Below are positions 33,126 to 42,873 of a stretch of DNA of 64,000 nucleotides, one piece after another. Origin of the DNA: Chrysopilus asiliformis (lineage: Eukaryota > Arthropoda > Insecta > Diptera > Rhagionidae); contig OZ035961.1 of assembly GCA_964034945.1 (NCBI GenBank), positions 71,958,322-72,022,321 on the forward strand, written 5' to 3'. Both the position numbers and the translations under genes were made by a program. The notes below the pieces were generated by a model. That model did not search any database. It worked only from the letters and a program-made list of their open reading frames with translations, and was not told the DNA's origin. Numbering within the stretch: the first letter of the stretch is position 1; each line of letters begins with the position of its first letter.

Positions 33126-33285
33126 GTATTAAGGCTGATTTACAATACAGCAGCAACGCCAACAGCAACAGCAACGTCGATGTAAAGAGTGACGGCAAAA
33201 AGATAAATGCTGTCGGATAAATTACAATGAAGCAGCAAAAGCAAAAATTGACGTTCCCGAACTGTTAAAAGTTTTTTGGGGATTA

Positions 33286-34291
33286 AGGTAGAACCTGAAT
33301 CGTACGTCAATGCGTCCGTCATGCGTGCGTCCGTCTGACAGTTCGATGCGGTGACAGTTGGGTGCGGCAACGAATCTGGAGTTAACTCATTGTTTTGCAC
33401 TTCTTCTATTAGTTTATCGTCGAAACAATGGGCGCATTCACGGTACTCAACGGTTGAGAGATTTGCTCAACAGTTGAGAGATTTACTCATCATAACCACT
33501 GATCGGACGCAATTTTTTGTATCGGAAAATTACTGCGATACTTTTCTGCTCAACCGATGGATTGAGTATTTTGACAGATAACAGCTGGCGTTTTTTCGAA
33601 GAACAAAATATTTGCGAAACAGAATGGCTTTTCTGGATCAAATTTACAAATTAAATGATATGGAACATAATATTTTCGAAACTCCGGAGGTGCATCACAG
33701 ATTACAAACTGATAAGTTGGATTTTATTAGTTTACAAGAGGTGGAAATATTTCCAATCGTTTGAAGAAATTTTTCATTCCGCACTTTCACCGATTCACGG
33801 CCTTTAAATATTTCATGCGCAAATAAAGATGTTTGCATTAAATCAGGAATCTGTTGCAATGTTTGTGGTAACATCATCTTCAGCTAAAAACTCCAAAAAC
33901 CAGTGGTTTTCCATAATTACAACTAACAATTTTCACACAACAAATTTTCCCTCCATTTGTCTATGACAAGACTGACAGATATCAGCTGTTTAATGTATCG
34001 AGGCATTCACGAGAACTAATCGAGATTTACTCAACCGTTGAGTATTCGTGAATGCGCCCAATTACTTTCAATTTGTTCCATAATTGCTTAAATCGTAAAC
34101 AGACTTTTTTGCGAAATGACATTCCCGTGCGTTGCCGCATGTAAAAGTAGAAATTCGCCCTACTCTATGCGGTTGCCGCATCGGAAAACGCATTATTATG
34201 GGAGTACTCATAGCAGCCCGTTGATTCTACTCGAACTGTCAACCGGACGCACGCATGACGGACGTATCGACGTACGATTCAGGTTCTAGCT
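33286..34291. mobile_element. Harbinger-like MITE (middle of triple nest)
   Basis: AGGTAGAACCTGAATCGTAC ... GTACGATTCAGGTTCTAGCT flanked by TTA (33283-33285, 34292-34294); arms of about 60 bp contain CGTCCGTCATGCGTGCGTCC. Confidence 0.88.
33430..34059. mobile_element. Harbinger-like MITE, family F12 (inner of triple nest)
   Basis: GGGCGCATTCACGGTACTCA ... TGAGTATTCGTGAATGCGCC flanked by AAT (33427-33429, 34060-34062). A short + frame near 33622 reads MAFLDQIYKLNDMEHNIFET; not identified. Its right 90 bp reappear at 48888-48977. Confidence 0.88.
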
Positions 34292-34816
34292 TTAATCTTT
34301 CTTCTATGATTACCTAAATTAATATTTTATTAATTAACAATCTTAAACTTCATTTTAAACACAAAATTCGCCACCAAATTCGTTCCTAAAATGTCAATCA
34401 CATGTATACATAACCAACAAAATCCAACTGTCAAGGTTTGTTCCCAGCGTTGCTGCTCTGAAAATCTGACGTCACAGAGTCGATTCTCGACCAATCAAAA
34501 CACTTTCTCCGTGACGTTGCTGTTGCTGTTGGCATTGCTGCTGCATTGTAAATCAGCTTTTACTCAAACCAAGAAATTTATGAGCATGCCAGAGTTACTC
34601 CCTGTCTCCAGTTCTGCAGTATGCTGTGGGAAAGATCCTCATCAAGGCTAGAGACACATCAATACAATAATGAAAGACATTCATTCCTCTCAGTTAACTA
34701 GTAATCCACACCAGCCATGAATCCCGTCACTGTCGCTGTTACGTCTAGTGAAGATTGAAATGACAGCTGTTACGACAGAAAAGTCACAGTTTTTGCTGAC
34801 ATATTTGCTAACAGAA

Positions 34817-35536
34817 ATGGAATTTAAGATGGCGGATTCTAATTTTTCACGTGCAGAAACGCTCCGTTCTATAAACGAATACTATTTTTTTTACTCCAAA
34901 GTAAATGTTCAATGGGTCGAATTTTTTATGCCAAGAACAATTTCTAACCTCAAAATTGAGCTTTCATATTTGTGTAGAATAGAGCTGTGACTCGAAGTAC
35001 TGTCCTCAGTTAAATATTTATTTTAAAATATGAATCAGTCGCGAAAATGGTCTTTAAATTAGGGGAAAGCACTTATTTCCTGCTACAAGAACAGAAAAGA
35101 GGAATATTTTCGAACCAGAAGCAAAACACGGTTCTGGGAAAATATGTTGCAAGATCTGGAGGCTCAAGATGTACTGGTAAGTAATTTATTTAATTAATAA
35201 AGAAAAACAATTAAACATTTTATATATTCACAGCTTTCACTGGCGACGCCGGAAAATCTGGTGGTGAAGTGGAAAAGTCTTTACCGCGCTTTTAAGAACG
35301 CGAAAGACCGAGGGACTGGATCTAGTGCTTCAAAATTTTCATACCTTGAAGACATGGATGGAATATTTCATCATAGGCCTCTCCATAGTTTTCCTTTTGC
35401 AACAAGCGTTGGAGCAGGCACAAAACCGGGAGATATAACCCCTGCACCGATGAAGAATGCAAAGGATAATATACCCGCATCGGAAGGAAAATACTCTGAC
35501 TGTGAACCTCCAATAAAGGAAACAAAATGTCAATAA
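34817..35536 (+). CDS. Myb/SANT-like DNA-binding protein, three-exon model
   Basis: Exon 1 (ATG 34817, or in-frame ATG 34829) reads MEFKMADSNFSRAETLRSIN then EYYFFYSK and ends at GTAAAT. Exon 2 (about 35080-35171) gives RKEEYFRTRSKTRFWENMLQ followed by DLEAQDVL, then the donor GTAAGT. Exon 3 opens after TATTCACAG at 35234 with LSLATPENLVVKWKSLYRAF, KNAKDRGTGSSASKFSYLED and HHRPL, and runs to TAA at 35534-35536. Helix-W-helix-KWKxLYR is the trihelix/Myb-SANT-like fold, found both in PIF/Harbinger accessory proteins and in domesticated regulators. Frames join without stops, so it may be expressed. The stop codon lies inside the AATAAA polyadenylation signal (35532-35537). The acceptor of exon 2 is uncertain. 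Confidence 0.65.
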
Positions 35537-35539
35537 AAT

Positions 35540-36249
35540 ATTTACAAAAACGATTTATGATTTTTTAGTTATTTTTAGTCTTTTCTCGTTCAACCAAATA
35601 TAATCACACCAAAAATATTGAAATGACAGTTCAAACTTTGCTTCTCACAAGTTTTTATCATTTTAGCCATAATGTAATTTTCATAAGAGTTACAATAGAA
35701 TACACTCCGCCGATCTGAGAGAAAAATTTCCCATTCAAACGTTTGTGACTACGATATGGCAATACATGTTCTTGAAAATTGTTCGTGAATTCACTGTTGC
35801 CAGATCGGGGGTTTTAGATCGGGTGTGCGACGCTCGCATATGTTTGAGAATTCTCGCTGCTCTCTCAAAAATAATAGAAAGCCATTCTATTTTTCTAGCA
35901 AGTAAAAACCAATACAACAACATGGTGTACATATGAGTTGGTTTTATTTGTGTGTGTTTTAATTCATTTCGTTTGTTGTTTTCGCCGGAGAAAGGTGTCA
36001 TTTTTTGTAGAATATTTGCACTTAGAATTTTCTTTATTTTCCTGTTTTTAGCTGAACGCGTTTTTATTTGTCTTCAAAATCGCGTTGTATATTTTTTTGT
36101 CTATATTAACGAAACACCTAATACACTTCTTCACAGTAAACCAAACAAAGATATCTTTGCTCAGAAAATTTTAGGTTATGTTTTGTTCAGCTGTCATTCT
36201 ACTTGCAACGATTTACTTGCATCGTGTAAACGAAGCAAACTACTTGCCT
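35540..36249. other. Unassigned spacer downstream of the Myb/SANT gene
   Basis: No terminal repeat or reading frame recognised. Confidence 0.35.
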
Positions 36250-36451
36250 CTCTTTACCAGTGTTGCCAGACGATCGATGCAAAATTTACCACGAGATTTG
36301 CCTGAATTTCCCTTTTTTCCCACAGAATAGTCGATTTTTACCTCTTTTTTTTCCCACGGAACAAAACGTTGCCAAACCCTAAGACCTACCTAAATTACCA
36401 CGTAAATTGTACAACAAACATAAATTCAAAGCACAAAATGTATATACAGTG

Positions 36452-36515
36452 TCCTGCAGCAACGGGTACAAACGATCAGGTATCATACCTGGTCGTTTGC
36501 GTCCGTTGCTACAGG
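36452..36515. repeat. Near-perfect 64-bp hairpin
   Basis: TCCTGCAGCAACGGGTACAA...CAGGTAT faces ATACCTGGTCGTTTGCGTCC...ACAGGA with a loop of one or two bases; only a few of about 30 pairs mismatch. Confidence 0.8.
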
Positions 36516-36809
36516 AGTCCCACTAGACCCGCAATGTTGAAAACGATGCGTTTAGGTAGGTACACAAAAAATGGGAAAGTACACATGTTTTGTTTAACTT
36601 AAAATAGCTTCGATATTTTGTCTGCAAAATATGTTATATAAATAATTATGATATCAATAATTGACTAAACAAAGTTCTCACCAAATCGCGGCAGTTTCGT
36701 CAATGCAAAATCCAATCAGCATGGCCGGAAAAATTTGAAACAGCAAAGAAATGCAAAAAAAAAAGATCGTAAGTCAGAGTAAATTTTACCCTGGAATATG
36801 TCATACAAT

Positions 36810-37582
36810 TAGGGATGCAACATCGTTCATAAAACCTCGATATATCGAAAATCGATGTTTTTTTTAAGGCGACATCGATGTCAAAAAACATCGTCCTGAA
36901 AACAGCGATACCTCGATGTTTTTCCGATGTTTTAAAAAAGTTAAATTTTATAAATAATTTAGCCACCTGGCGGATGCTCTACTGTGGGTGGAGCGCACCC
37001 AGGTAGAATTGACACGGTTTTAATTCTTCTTATACGTTGAACGACCAAAAACCCGTTAGTTTTCGAGATATTCGCAAAAAACTATTTTTTTGAAATACCG
37101 GCATATCTTCATAACGGAGTTCTCGTAAAAGACATAAATGTAGCAAATTTTATTGTCTCCAAGTTTTGTTATACATAAGACTACTGGAAAATGGTTAGTT
37201 TCGGAATAAATCGCAAAAAACCGCATAGTTTTAAAAAAGCCGCCGTTTTGGTTACTTCCGGTTAACGGATTTCCACATCAGGACCAAACTTCTCTGTAAA
37301 ATTTCATGGCTAGCTCTGGTATTTTCTGCAAAATCTTGTAGAAAGATGAAACCGAAAATTGATAGCAAAGAAAATTTGAAACAAATCTTTAAGTCGAGTG
37401 GCTATATTAAATCAGCTAAAATTAGTTTCTCTACTAATTTTATGAAGAGTAATGTTCTAACATCGTGGATAGCAACATCGATACCTCGATATATCGGCCT
37501 GTTCAACATCGAGGTTAAAACTCGATATTTTTCAACGATACCTCGATGTTTTGCAAACATCGAGGTATCGTTGGCATCCCTA
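36810..37582. mobile_element. hAT-type element B, second copy of the 22-27 kb hAT core
   Basis: TAGGGATGCAACATCG ... CGTTGGCATCCCTA; reverse complement of the core of hAT A, without its three insertions. No convincing 8-bp duplication is left (CATACAAT versus TACGTAAT). Confidence 0.85.
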
Positions 37583-37845
37583 TACGTAATATTGAATGTG
37601 GCGCTGCTGCACATTTATTTTGAAAGTCATCAATGGTATATTGACTTCTTAGATCGTTGCCACATTCACATTAATTTATAAAAAAACGAGAAATTTTCGT
37701 AATTTGTCGCTAACACAAAATTTACCTTTTTTTGTTCTAGAGAGCTCGTAAATTCCCTTTTTACCTTTCAGGTTGAGATTTACCATAAAGAGGTAAATTT
37801 ACCACAATCTGGCATCACTGCTCTTTACTTGCAGCGAGTTACTCG

Positions 37846-39024
37846 CAGGGATCCCGTTTACACTACTATCGTAGTTTTACACTACTATTTCGACATAATT
37901 TGACCTAACACTACTTACACTACTGAAAAACTCAAAACACTACCTTTTTCGCCATATAAAAAACGTGCTACAAAGAAAGTTAATTTCTAGATTTGAAAAT
38001 TTCATTTATCTGGGGAAAATTCAAAAATATGTAATCATTCAGACTCTTTATCTAAAATATTTAAGTACTTTAGGCATTCCCTATGAAAAAGTGACTGACT
38101 AAACGCACTCAATTCTTGAACAAAAGGGACATATGAGGCGTTAAAAGCTAGAGTGGACCAACCCACATAATCGAGTTTTTGAAGCTTTTTCACTTTTGTA
38201 CTATTATTTACTGTAAATTTTTGGAAAATAAATTTGTGTGGACTTTATTACTCAATGTTGAAATGTTCTTTTGTGCATACAAACATTTTTATCTAGAAAC
38301 TCACTCGCAATAGTGATTCAAACACAAAAAAACTCACGATTTCGACATGTGGGTTGGTCATAACAAAAGCTATAATTGCCAATCTGGCAACTATTGAAAA
38401 CCCATATGGTGATTTAAGTGGACGGCGAAGAGTTGTATCAAAATTCCACTTTGAAGGCAAACTTTTCAATAAGATTTTTTTAAAATTTATTCCAATCGGA
38501 TTTTGATGTATGGGAGTTTTATGTAGAATCATATCCTAAATAACTTTTGTGCTTGCACTTTTTTGATAAGATGCACCGTTTTTGAGATATTCACAAAAAA
38601 CGTTTTCATTCTAATAGTCCATTTTTGCCCATTAACGAACTTAGCCTTGCATTTTATGAAAAACGGATCTGCTCAAAATTTCAAGTCTCTAGCTCAATCC
38701 GTGCGCCCGCACGGATGGACATGCAAAATTCATTTTTTTTTATCATTCTAAACACACTGGTGTAATTAATTTTTGTGTGTAATAACGGGATCTTGGCGTT
38801 ACAAACGGTGAGGCAAATCTAATATACCCTTTGGTTTCATCATACGGGTATAAAAATGTACTGATATGATATGCAATAAAACATTAGACGGTAACACACA
38901 AAATGTGTTGTCTCAATAAAACTCTACACGACTGTTAAAAAAGTTGACACTACTGAAATCCCTCTGACACTACTATTTTTCGATCAGTAACACTCCGCTT
39001 TTCACTTTTGGGGTGGGAACCCTG
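37846..39024. mobile_element. hAT element with nested Helentron
   Basis: CAGGGATCCCG ... GGGAACCCTG flanked by GTTACTCG (37838-37845, 39025-39032). Repeated words ACACTAC near both ends. No transposase. Confidence 0.88.
38359..38856 (-). mobile_element. DINE-1-like Helentron, family I, array lost
   Basis: Both ends as at 18064 (CATAACAAAAGCTATAATTG; CATACGGGTATAAAAA), but the GTCY array is reduced to a single CGGATGGACATGC stretch. Confidence 0.8.
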
Positions 39025-39048
39025 GTTACTCGCTGTATATAAACCCTG

Positions 39049-39234
39049 CTTTATTGATAATTTGGATTTTTTTTAATTTCAAATTCATTTCAATTCAAAA
39101 AACGGATTGCTCTCTGTAGAATATTGAATACAATGAAATTAAATCTCTTATATTCAATATTCTACCGAGAGCAATCCGGCATTTGAATTGAAATGATTTC
39201 GAAGGAAGGAAAAAAATCCAAATTATCAATAAGT
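39049..39234. repeat. Palindromic MITE of about 185 bp
   Basis: TTATTGATAATTTGGATTTT ... AAATCCAAATTATCAATAAG, with a second inverted pair CGGATTGCTCTC / GAGAGCAATCCG around an AT-rich loop; CCTG flanks both sides (39045-39048, 39235-39238). Confidence 0.7.
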
Positions 39235-39470
39235 CCTGATTTTCATACACCTACATAGTATGTTTTGAATTTAGTTTACTTGTTAAGTTTGTGTTTTTTT
39301 ATTTATGAAAAATTGAAATACATTTTTGTTTTGTTTAATGTTGTTTTTTAATACTGAAAATATTTTCTTTCTTCCACCAGATTGACGTAGGCTTAGAAAA
39401 AATAAAATAATCCAGGAGGTTCTTTATAAGAAAAATTATCAATGATTAGCAAATTTCAACTTTATCATAG

Positions 39471-39610
39471 AAACATAACAGAAGCTATAATTGCCCTTTT
39501 GTCAATTATTGAAAATCCGCATGGTGATATGAAATCAAAATCCCACTTTTAAGTCAAACTTTTCTGATATGATTTTCAAATTCCTCTTTAAAGTCAAACT
39601 TTGTGCTATT
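39471..39610. mobile_element. DINE-1-like Helentron, 3'-end fragment
   Basis: AACATAACAGAAGCTATAAT followed by diverged ATTGCCCTTTTGTCAATTAT; only the hairpin end is present. Confidence 0.6.
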
Positions 39611-40057
39611 TTTTTGAGATTCTTTGGTTAAAAATGTCCAAATTTATACCCTAAAACTTACAAATAAAAAAAAGGTGCTGGTTGACTGTTTTATATACGA
39701 CAATTGCCTAAATTTTGGTTATAACTAATTGTTGCAATACGAATAAAAATTTTGGGGGTTTTTATTCCAAAATAGCCCGTTTCAGGGGTTTTTCAGGCTA
39801 CGATGGGAGGCAAATTTGCTGGCAGTATGGCAACTCTGCGTGAATTGGAGATGGTGCAGTTTTGCTCTGTTGGGGAACACTCCGGAGTAAAAAATTAGCA
39901 GCTACCACTTAAAAGTAATTTTTACAAAGAATTATGGGTCGCAGTTACTGCTTAAAAGTAATTTTTACAAAGGATTTGAAAAAGGCATCGTGGGAGCAGC
40001 TGGAGGCCGAATTTAATTTTAGTGCGGAAATTTTAAAGAAAAAAGTGAAATCACTGA

Positions 40058-40999
40058 CACCACGTCTTGATTAACAATTTTTCATCCCAAGAAATATCTC
40101 ACCGCAATGAGATTTTTTTGACAGCTGGGCCGAAAATCTCTTGAAATTTTAGTGCTCAAAATGGCGATGAAAAGAAAACAGTCGCCGCTCTCGCAATTAA
40201 TGCAATACGTGAAATTGAAAAGGCTGAAACAGAAGAACAGACGAAAAGAAAAACCCCTTAATGTTATATATTCTCTTCCAAAGCTTTTTGTATCGTATTT
40301 TGTAAAAATTAGTTATTTTCGCAACTACTTGTCGGGAGAATTTAGATTCCGCCATCTTGAATTGGGAAATTCCAAGAAATTTTGCAATTGCAAGATTTCG
40401 TGAAATTTATGTGTGTGATTACACGAGGCTTCACTTTGAGGCGGCACGGCACATCTTTCCTCATTTTGTTGCCGTGTGCACACGGTTCGCCTTTTTCATT
40501 CGCTAAAATCTTTCGCCTTTTTGACGTTAAGACATTGGGATGAAAATAACCTCAAAATTTAACTCAGTTGTAAAATGATTGCAGTGAAATTTGTTAAATT
40601 TAATGAAAATATGGATCATATATGGATCATATAATAATTGCAGTAACCAGTTTATTATATGCTTCATCAGCAACGGCTCTATTTTTGTGCCAATCTGAAG
40701 AAGAAAACTCCGAATTTTCAGATGCGCACGACTCCACAGCAAACAACGAAATTACCAATAAAAGCACAACGAGACACAAACCGGTTTGCAACCGATAATT
40801 TTAAGTGAATCTAAACTTCGTTCGCCCTTTTTGTTTCCCTCCCCACTGCGTCCCTCACCCATACGAATGACGTGCCGCCTCAAAGTGAATTCTCGTGTAG
40901 ACAGGCACTATCTCTGGGATTTTTTATCGCCGTCAACTCGAGCTCTGATTGGTCAATCAAAAATCTCTGCGATGAAAAATCCCAAATGAAGACACGGTG
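40058..40999 (+). mobile_element. Harbinger-like MITE, family F3, copy 4 with nested MITE
   Basis: CACCACGTCTTGATTAACAA ... AAATGAAGACACGGTG flanked by TGA (40055-40057, 41000-41002). The conserved short frame has lost three codons here. Interrupted by 40411-40908. Confidence 0.88.
40411..40908. mobile_element. Harbinger-like MITE inside F3
   Basis: Ends GTGTGTGATTACACGAGG / TCTCGTGTAGACAGGCAC continue into the matching CACTTTGAGGCGGCAC / GTGCCGCCTCAAAGTG; TAT on both sides (40408-40410, 40909-40911). The other three F3 copies provide the empty site TTTATCTCTGGG. Confidence 0.88.
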
Positions 41000-41019
41000 T
41001 GAGGTCGTCATATTTACTA

Positions 41020-41365
41020 CTCTCAGTTTTTTACTGCTCAACGCATTTCTGAAACTGAAACGTCATGCCAGAATCAGCCCACCTACGTCACAACAAAATT
41101 TTTTAATGACATTTCTGTCAACAGTTCTGTCAACGTTTCCGGCAGGTCTGGATGGCGTGTAAAGACCATAGTCATCATAGAGGATGTTTTGTTTTTGTTT
41201 GTTTATTTTTATTTTTATTACCTGGCAATGCCAGTTAATTAAGTTAGCTTGCAGGTGTTAACCCTCTCAGGTTACACATACCATCTTGCTAATGGTATGT
41301 GTGTAAATACATTCTCATTATATTAAATTTGTCATATAGAATTTCTTGACAGAATTTTTACCACC
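41020..41365. other. Unassigned, one small hairpin
   Basis: ACACATACCAT and ATGGTATGTGT (41273-41302) form an 11-bp stem. Nothing else seen. Confidence 0.4.
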
Positions 41366-41794
41366 TTAAGGTGTGTTTATAAAGACGGGTATCTATATTT
41401 CCAGATTTTTTTATGACTTTATCATCAAGTGAGCCACTCAGTAAAAATTTTACTGGAAATTTTGCTTGCATGTAGTGGTTTTACTGTCCATAATTTTCAT
41501 CGACGATAGGAAAGTTATGGCAGTAAACAACAACATACACATTGGACTTCCCAGCCCTGCCAACAACATGACAATCCTGAATTATGGCAGCCAGCAAAAG
41601 TAAGGTTAAGTTCGATGTTTATGTGAAAGCTACGCATTTTAGTTTCTTTAACTTCAGTTTTATCATCATCAGAATCAAATAACATATCCAATAAAATACT
41701 TATTTCGCATTCATTTTACACAACAATTCAACTAAAACTGCCAACAACTTTTTATTTCACTTTGACAGTTTGCCATAAAGTGGAAGGGAAAGTA

Positions 41795-42716
41795 AAGGGT
41801 GGTTAAATTTTAAGGGCCGATGTTGCTTTTGAATAAAACACGAATTATTTAGGAAATTATTGTCATTTCTTTTTATTATGATAATATTGCTATGGTTCAA
41901 TTATGTATGGAACAAAATATCGGCCAAATGGCCGCCGCGACCTCGGCGGCACACCTCCATCCGATGGTCCAAATTTTCGATGACGCTGAGGCATAATTGA
42001 GGTTCTATGCCGTTAATGTGCCGAATTATCTCATCCTTTAGCTCTTGAATTGTTGCTGGCTTATCGACGTACACCTTTTCTTTCAAATAACCCCAAAGAA
42101 AGAAGTCCAACGGTGTCAAATCACATGATCTTGGCGGCCAATTGACATCGCCACCACGTGAGATAACACGGCCATTAAATTTGTCGCGCAAAAGAGCGAT
42201 TGTTTCGGTAGCTGTGTGGCAAGTGGCACCGTCCTGTTGAAACCACATATCGTCCACATCCATATCTTCCAATTCGGGCCATAACAAGTTCGTTATCATC
42301 TCACGATAGCGAACACCATTCACAGTAACTGCCTGACCGGCCTCATTTTGGAAAAAATACGGCCCGATGATGCCGCCAGCCCATAAACCGCACCATACAG
42401 TCACTCTTTGTGGGTGCATTGGTTTTTCGACAATCACTCTTGGATTATCATTCGCCCAAATGCGGCTGTTCTGCTTATTGATGAATCCACTGAGGTGAAA
42501 ATGTGCCTCATCACTGAAGATGATTTTCTTCGAAAATTGATCATCCACTGTCATAATAAGCCTGAATAACTTTAACGCGTTGCTCGATTGTGTATCTTTC
42601 CATGGTTCAAATTGAGTTAGTCTGAAATTGAGAAATGTCAAATGAAATGCAGAAAAAAACTTGACGTTTAGGTGTGGTTCACATTCAACATCGGCCCTTA
42701 AAATTTAACCACCCTT
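41795..42716 (-). mobile_element. DD41D mariner element, internally deleted (922 bp)
   Basis: Inverted ends AAGGGTGGTTAAATTTTAAG / CTTAAAATTTAACCACCCTT are flanked by TA (41793-41794, 42717-42718). Encodes a transposase without its DNA-binding part. Confidence 0.92.
41901..42641 (-). CDS. Mariner transposase, catalytic domain only
   Basis: Continuous 246-aa frame with the three catalytic Asp residues: KKIIFSDEAHFHLSGF, DDMWFQQDGATCHTAT and SCDLTPLDFFLWGYLK. Forty-one residues separate the second and third Asp, i.e. DD41D, a spacing described for the rosa/visitor branch of the Tc1/mariner group. Mariner transposases are usually about 340 residues with two N-terminal helix-turn-helix units; here those are missing through a deletion of roughly 300 bp just after the 5' terminal region, and the first residues read through terminal sequence. 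It could fold as a catalytic domain but probably cannot bind the element's ends. Ends VCRRGRGGHLADILFHT, usual for the group. Confidence 0.88.
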   Translation of the reverse strand: MTFLNFRLTQFEPWKDTQSSNALKLFRLIMTVDDQFSKKIIFSDEAHFHLSGFINKQNSRIWANDNPRVIVEKPMHPQRVTVWCGLWAGGIIGPYFFQNEAGQAVTVNGVRYREMITNLLWPELEDMDVDDMWFQQDGATCHTATETIALLRDKFNGRVISRGGDVNWPPRSCDLTPLDFFLWGYLKEKVYVDKPATIQELKDEIIRHINGIEPQLCLSVIENLDHRMEVCRRGRGGHLADILFHT

Positions 42717-42873
42717 TACATGTGAGACACTGATGTGACCGACTTTTCGCGCACGAAAATTTGAATATTGCTATCCCGCTCACTTTGCCAGTAAAAATAT
42801 AAATACCCGTCTTTCTAAACCCACCTTTATCATTCTTAACGTAAGCATTGTTTGCCATAAGTTAAGTTTGTAC

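Larger units (their letters stand above)
33132..34559. mobile_element. Harbinger-like MITE, family F5 (outer of triple nest)
   Basis: AGGCTGATTTACAATACAGC ... GCATTGTAAATCAGCTT flanked by TTA (33129-33131, 34560-34562). Subterminal CAGCAACA repeats. TCGACCAATCAAAACACTTT lies near the right end. Confidence 0.88.
36258..37820. mobile_element. hAT element with nested hAT B
   Basis: CAGTGTTGCCAGA ... TCTGGCATCACTG flanked by CTCTTTAC on both sides (36250-36257, 37821-37828). ACCTCTTT/AAAGAGGTAAATT-like words near both ends. No transposase; contains the hairpin 36452-36515 and hAT copy 36810-37582. Confidence 0.9.
39973..41040 (+). pseudogene. MADF-like exon interrupted by an F3 MITE
   Basis: The frame from 39973 reads DLKKASWEQLEAEFNFSAEI followed by LKKKVKSL, which resembles the W-x-x-L...KxKSLR half of a MADF (Myb/SANT-related) DNA-binding domain. 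The F3 element 40058-40999 follows at once. Beyond the second TGA target copy the DNA continues GGTCGTCATAT, which would supply the expected Arg after KSL, but the frame then degrades. A 26-bp direct duplication (CTTAAAAGTAATTTTTACAA...) precedes the exon. No start codon was identified. Confidence 0.5.
41369..42826. mobile_element. Harbinger-like MITE containing a mariner
   Basis: AGGTGTGTTTATAAAGACGG ... CCGTCTTTCTAAACCCACCT flanked by TTA (41366-41368, 42827-42829). The mariner 41795-42716 lies inside. Confidence 0.87.

Noticed and set aside
36802..37590. 8-bp target duplication for hAT B
   Set aside because: CATACAAT and TACGTAAT agree at only half the positions; not claimed.
37402..37614. 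70-codon frame across ATCGAGGTATCG repeats
   Set aside because: Falls in subterminal inverted repeats of the hAT element.
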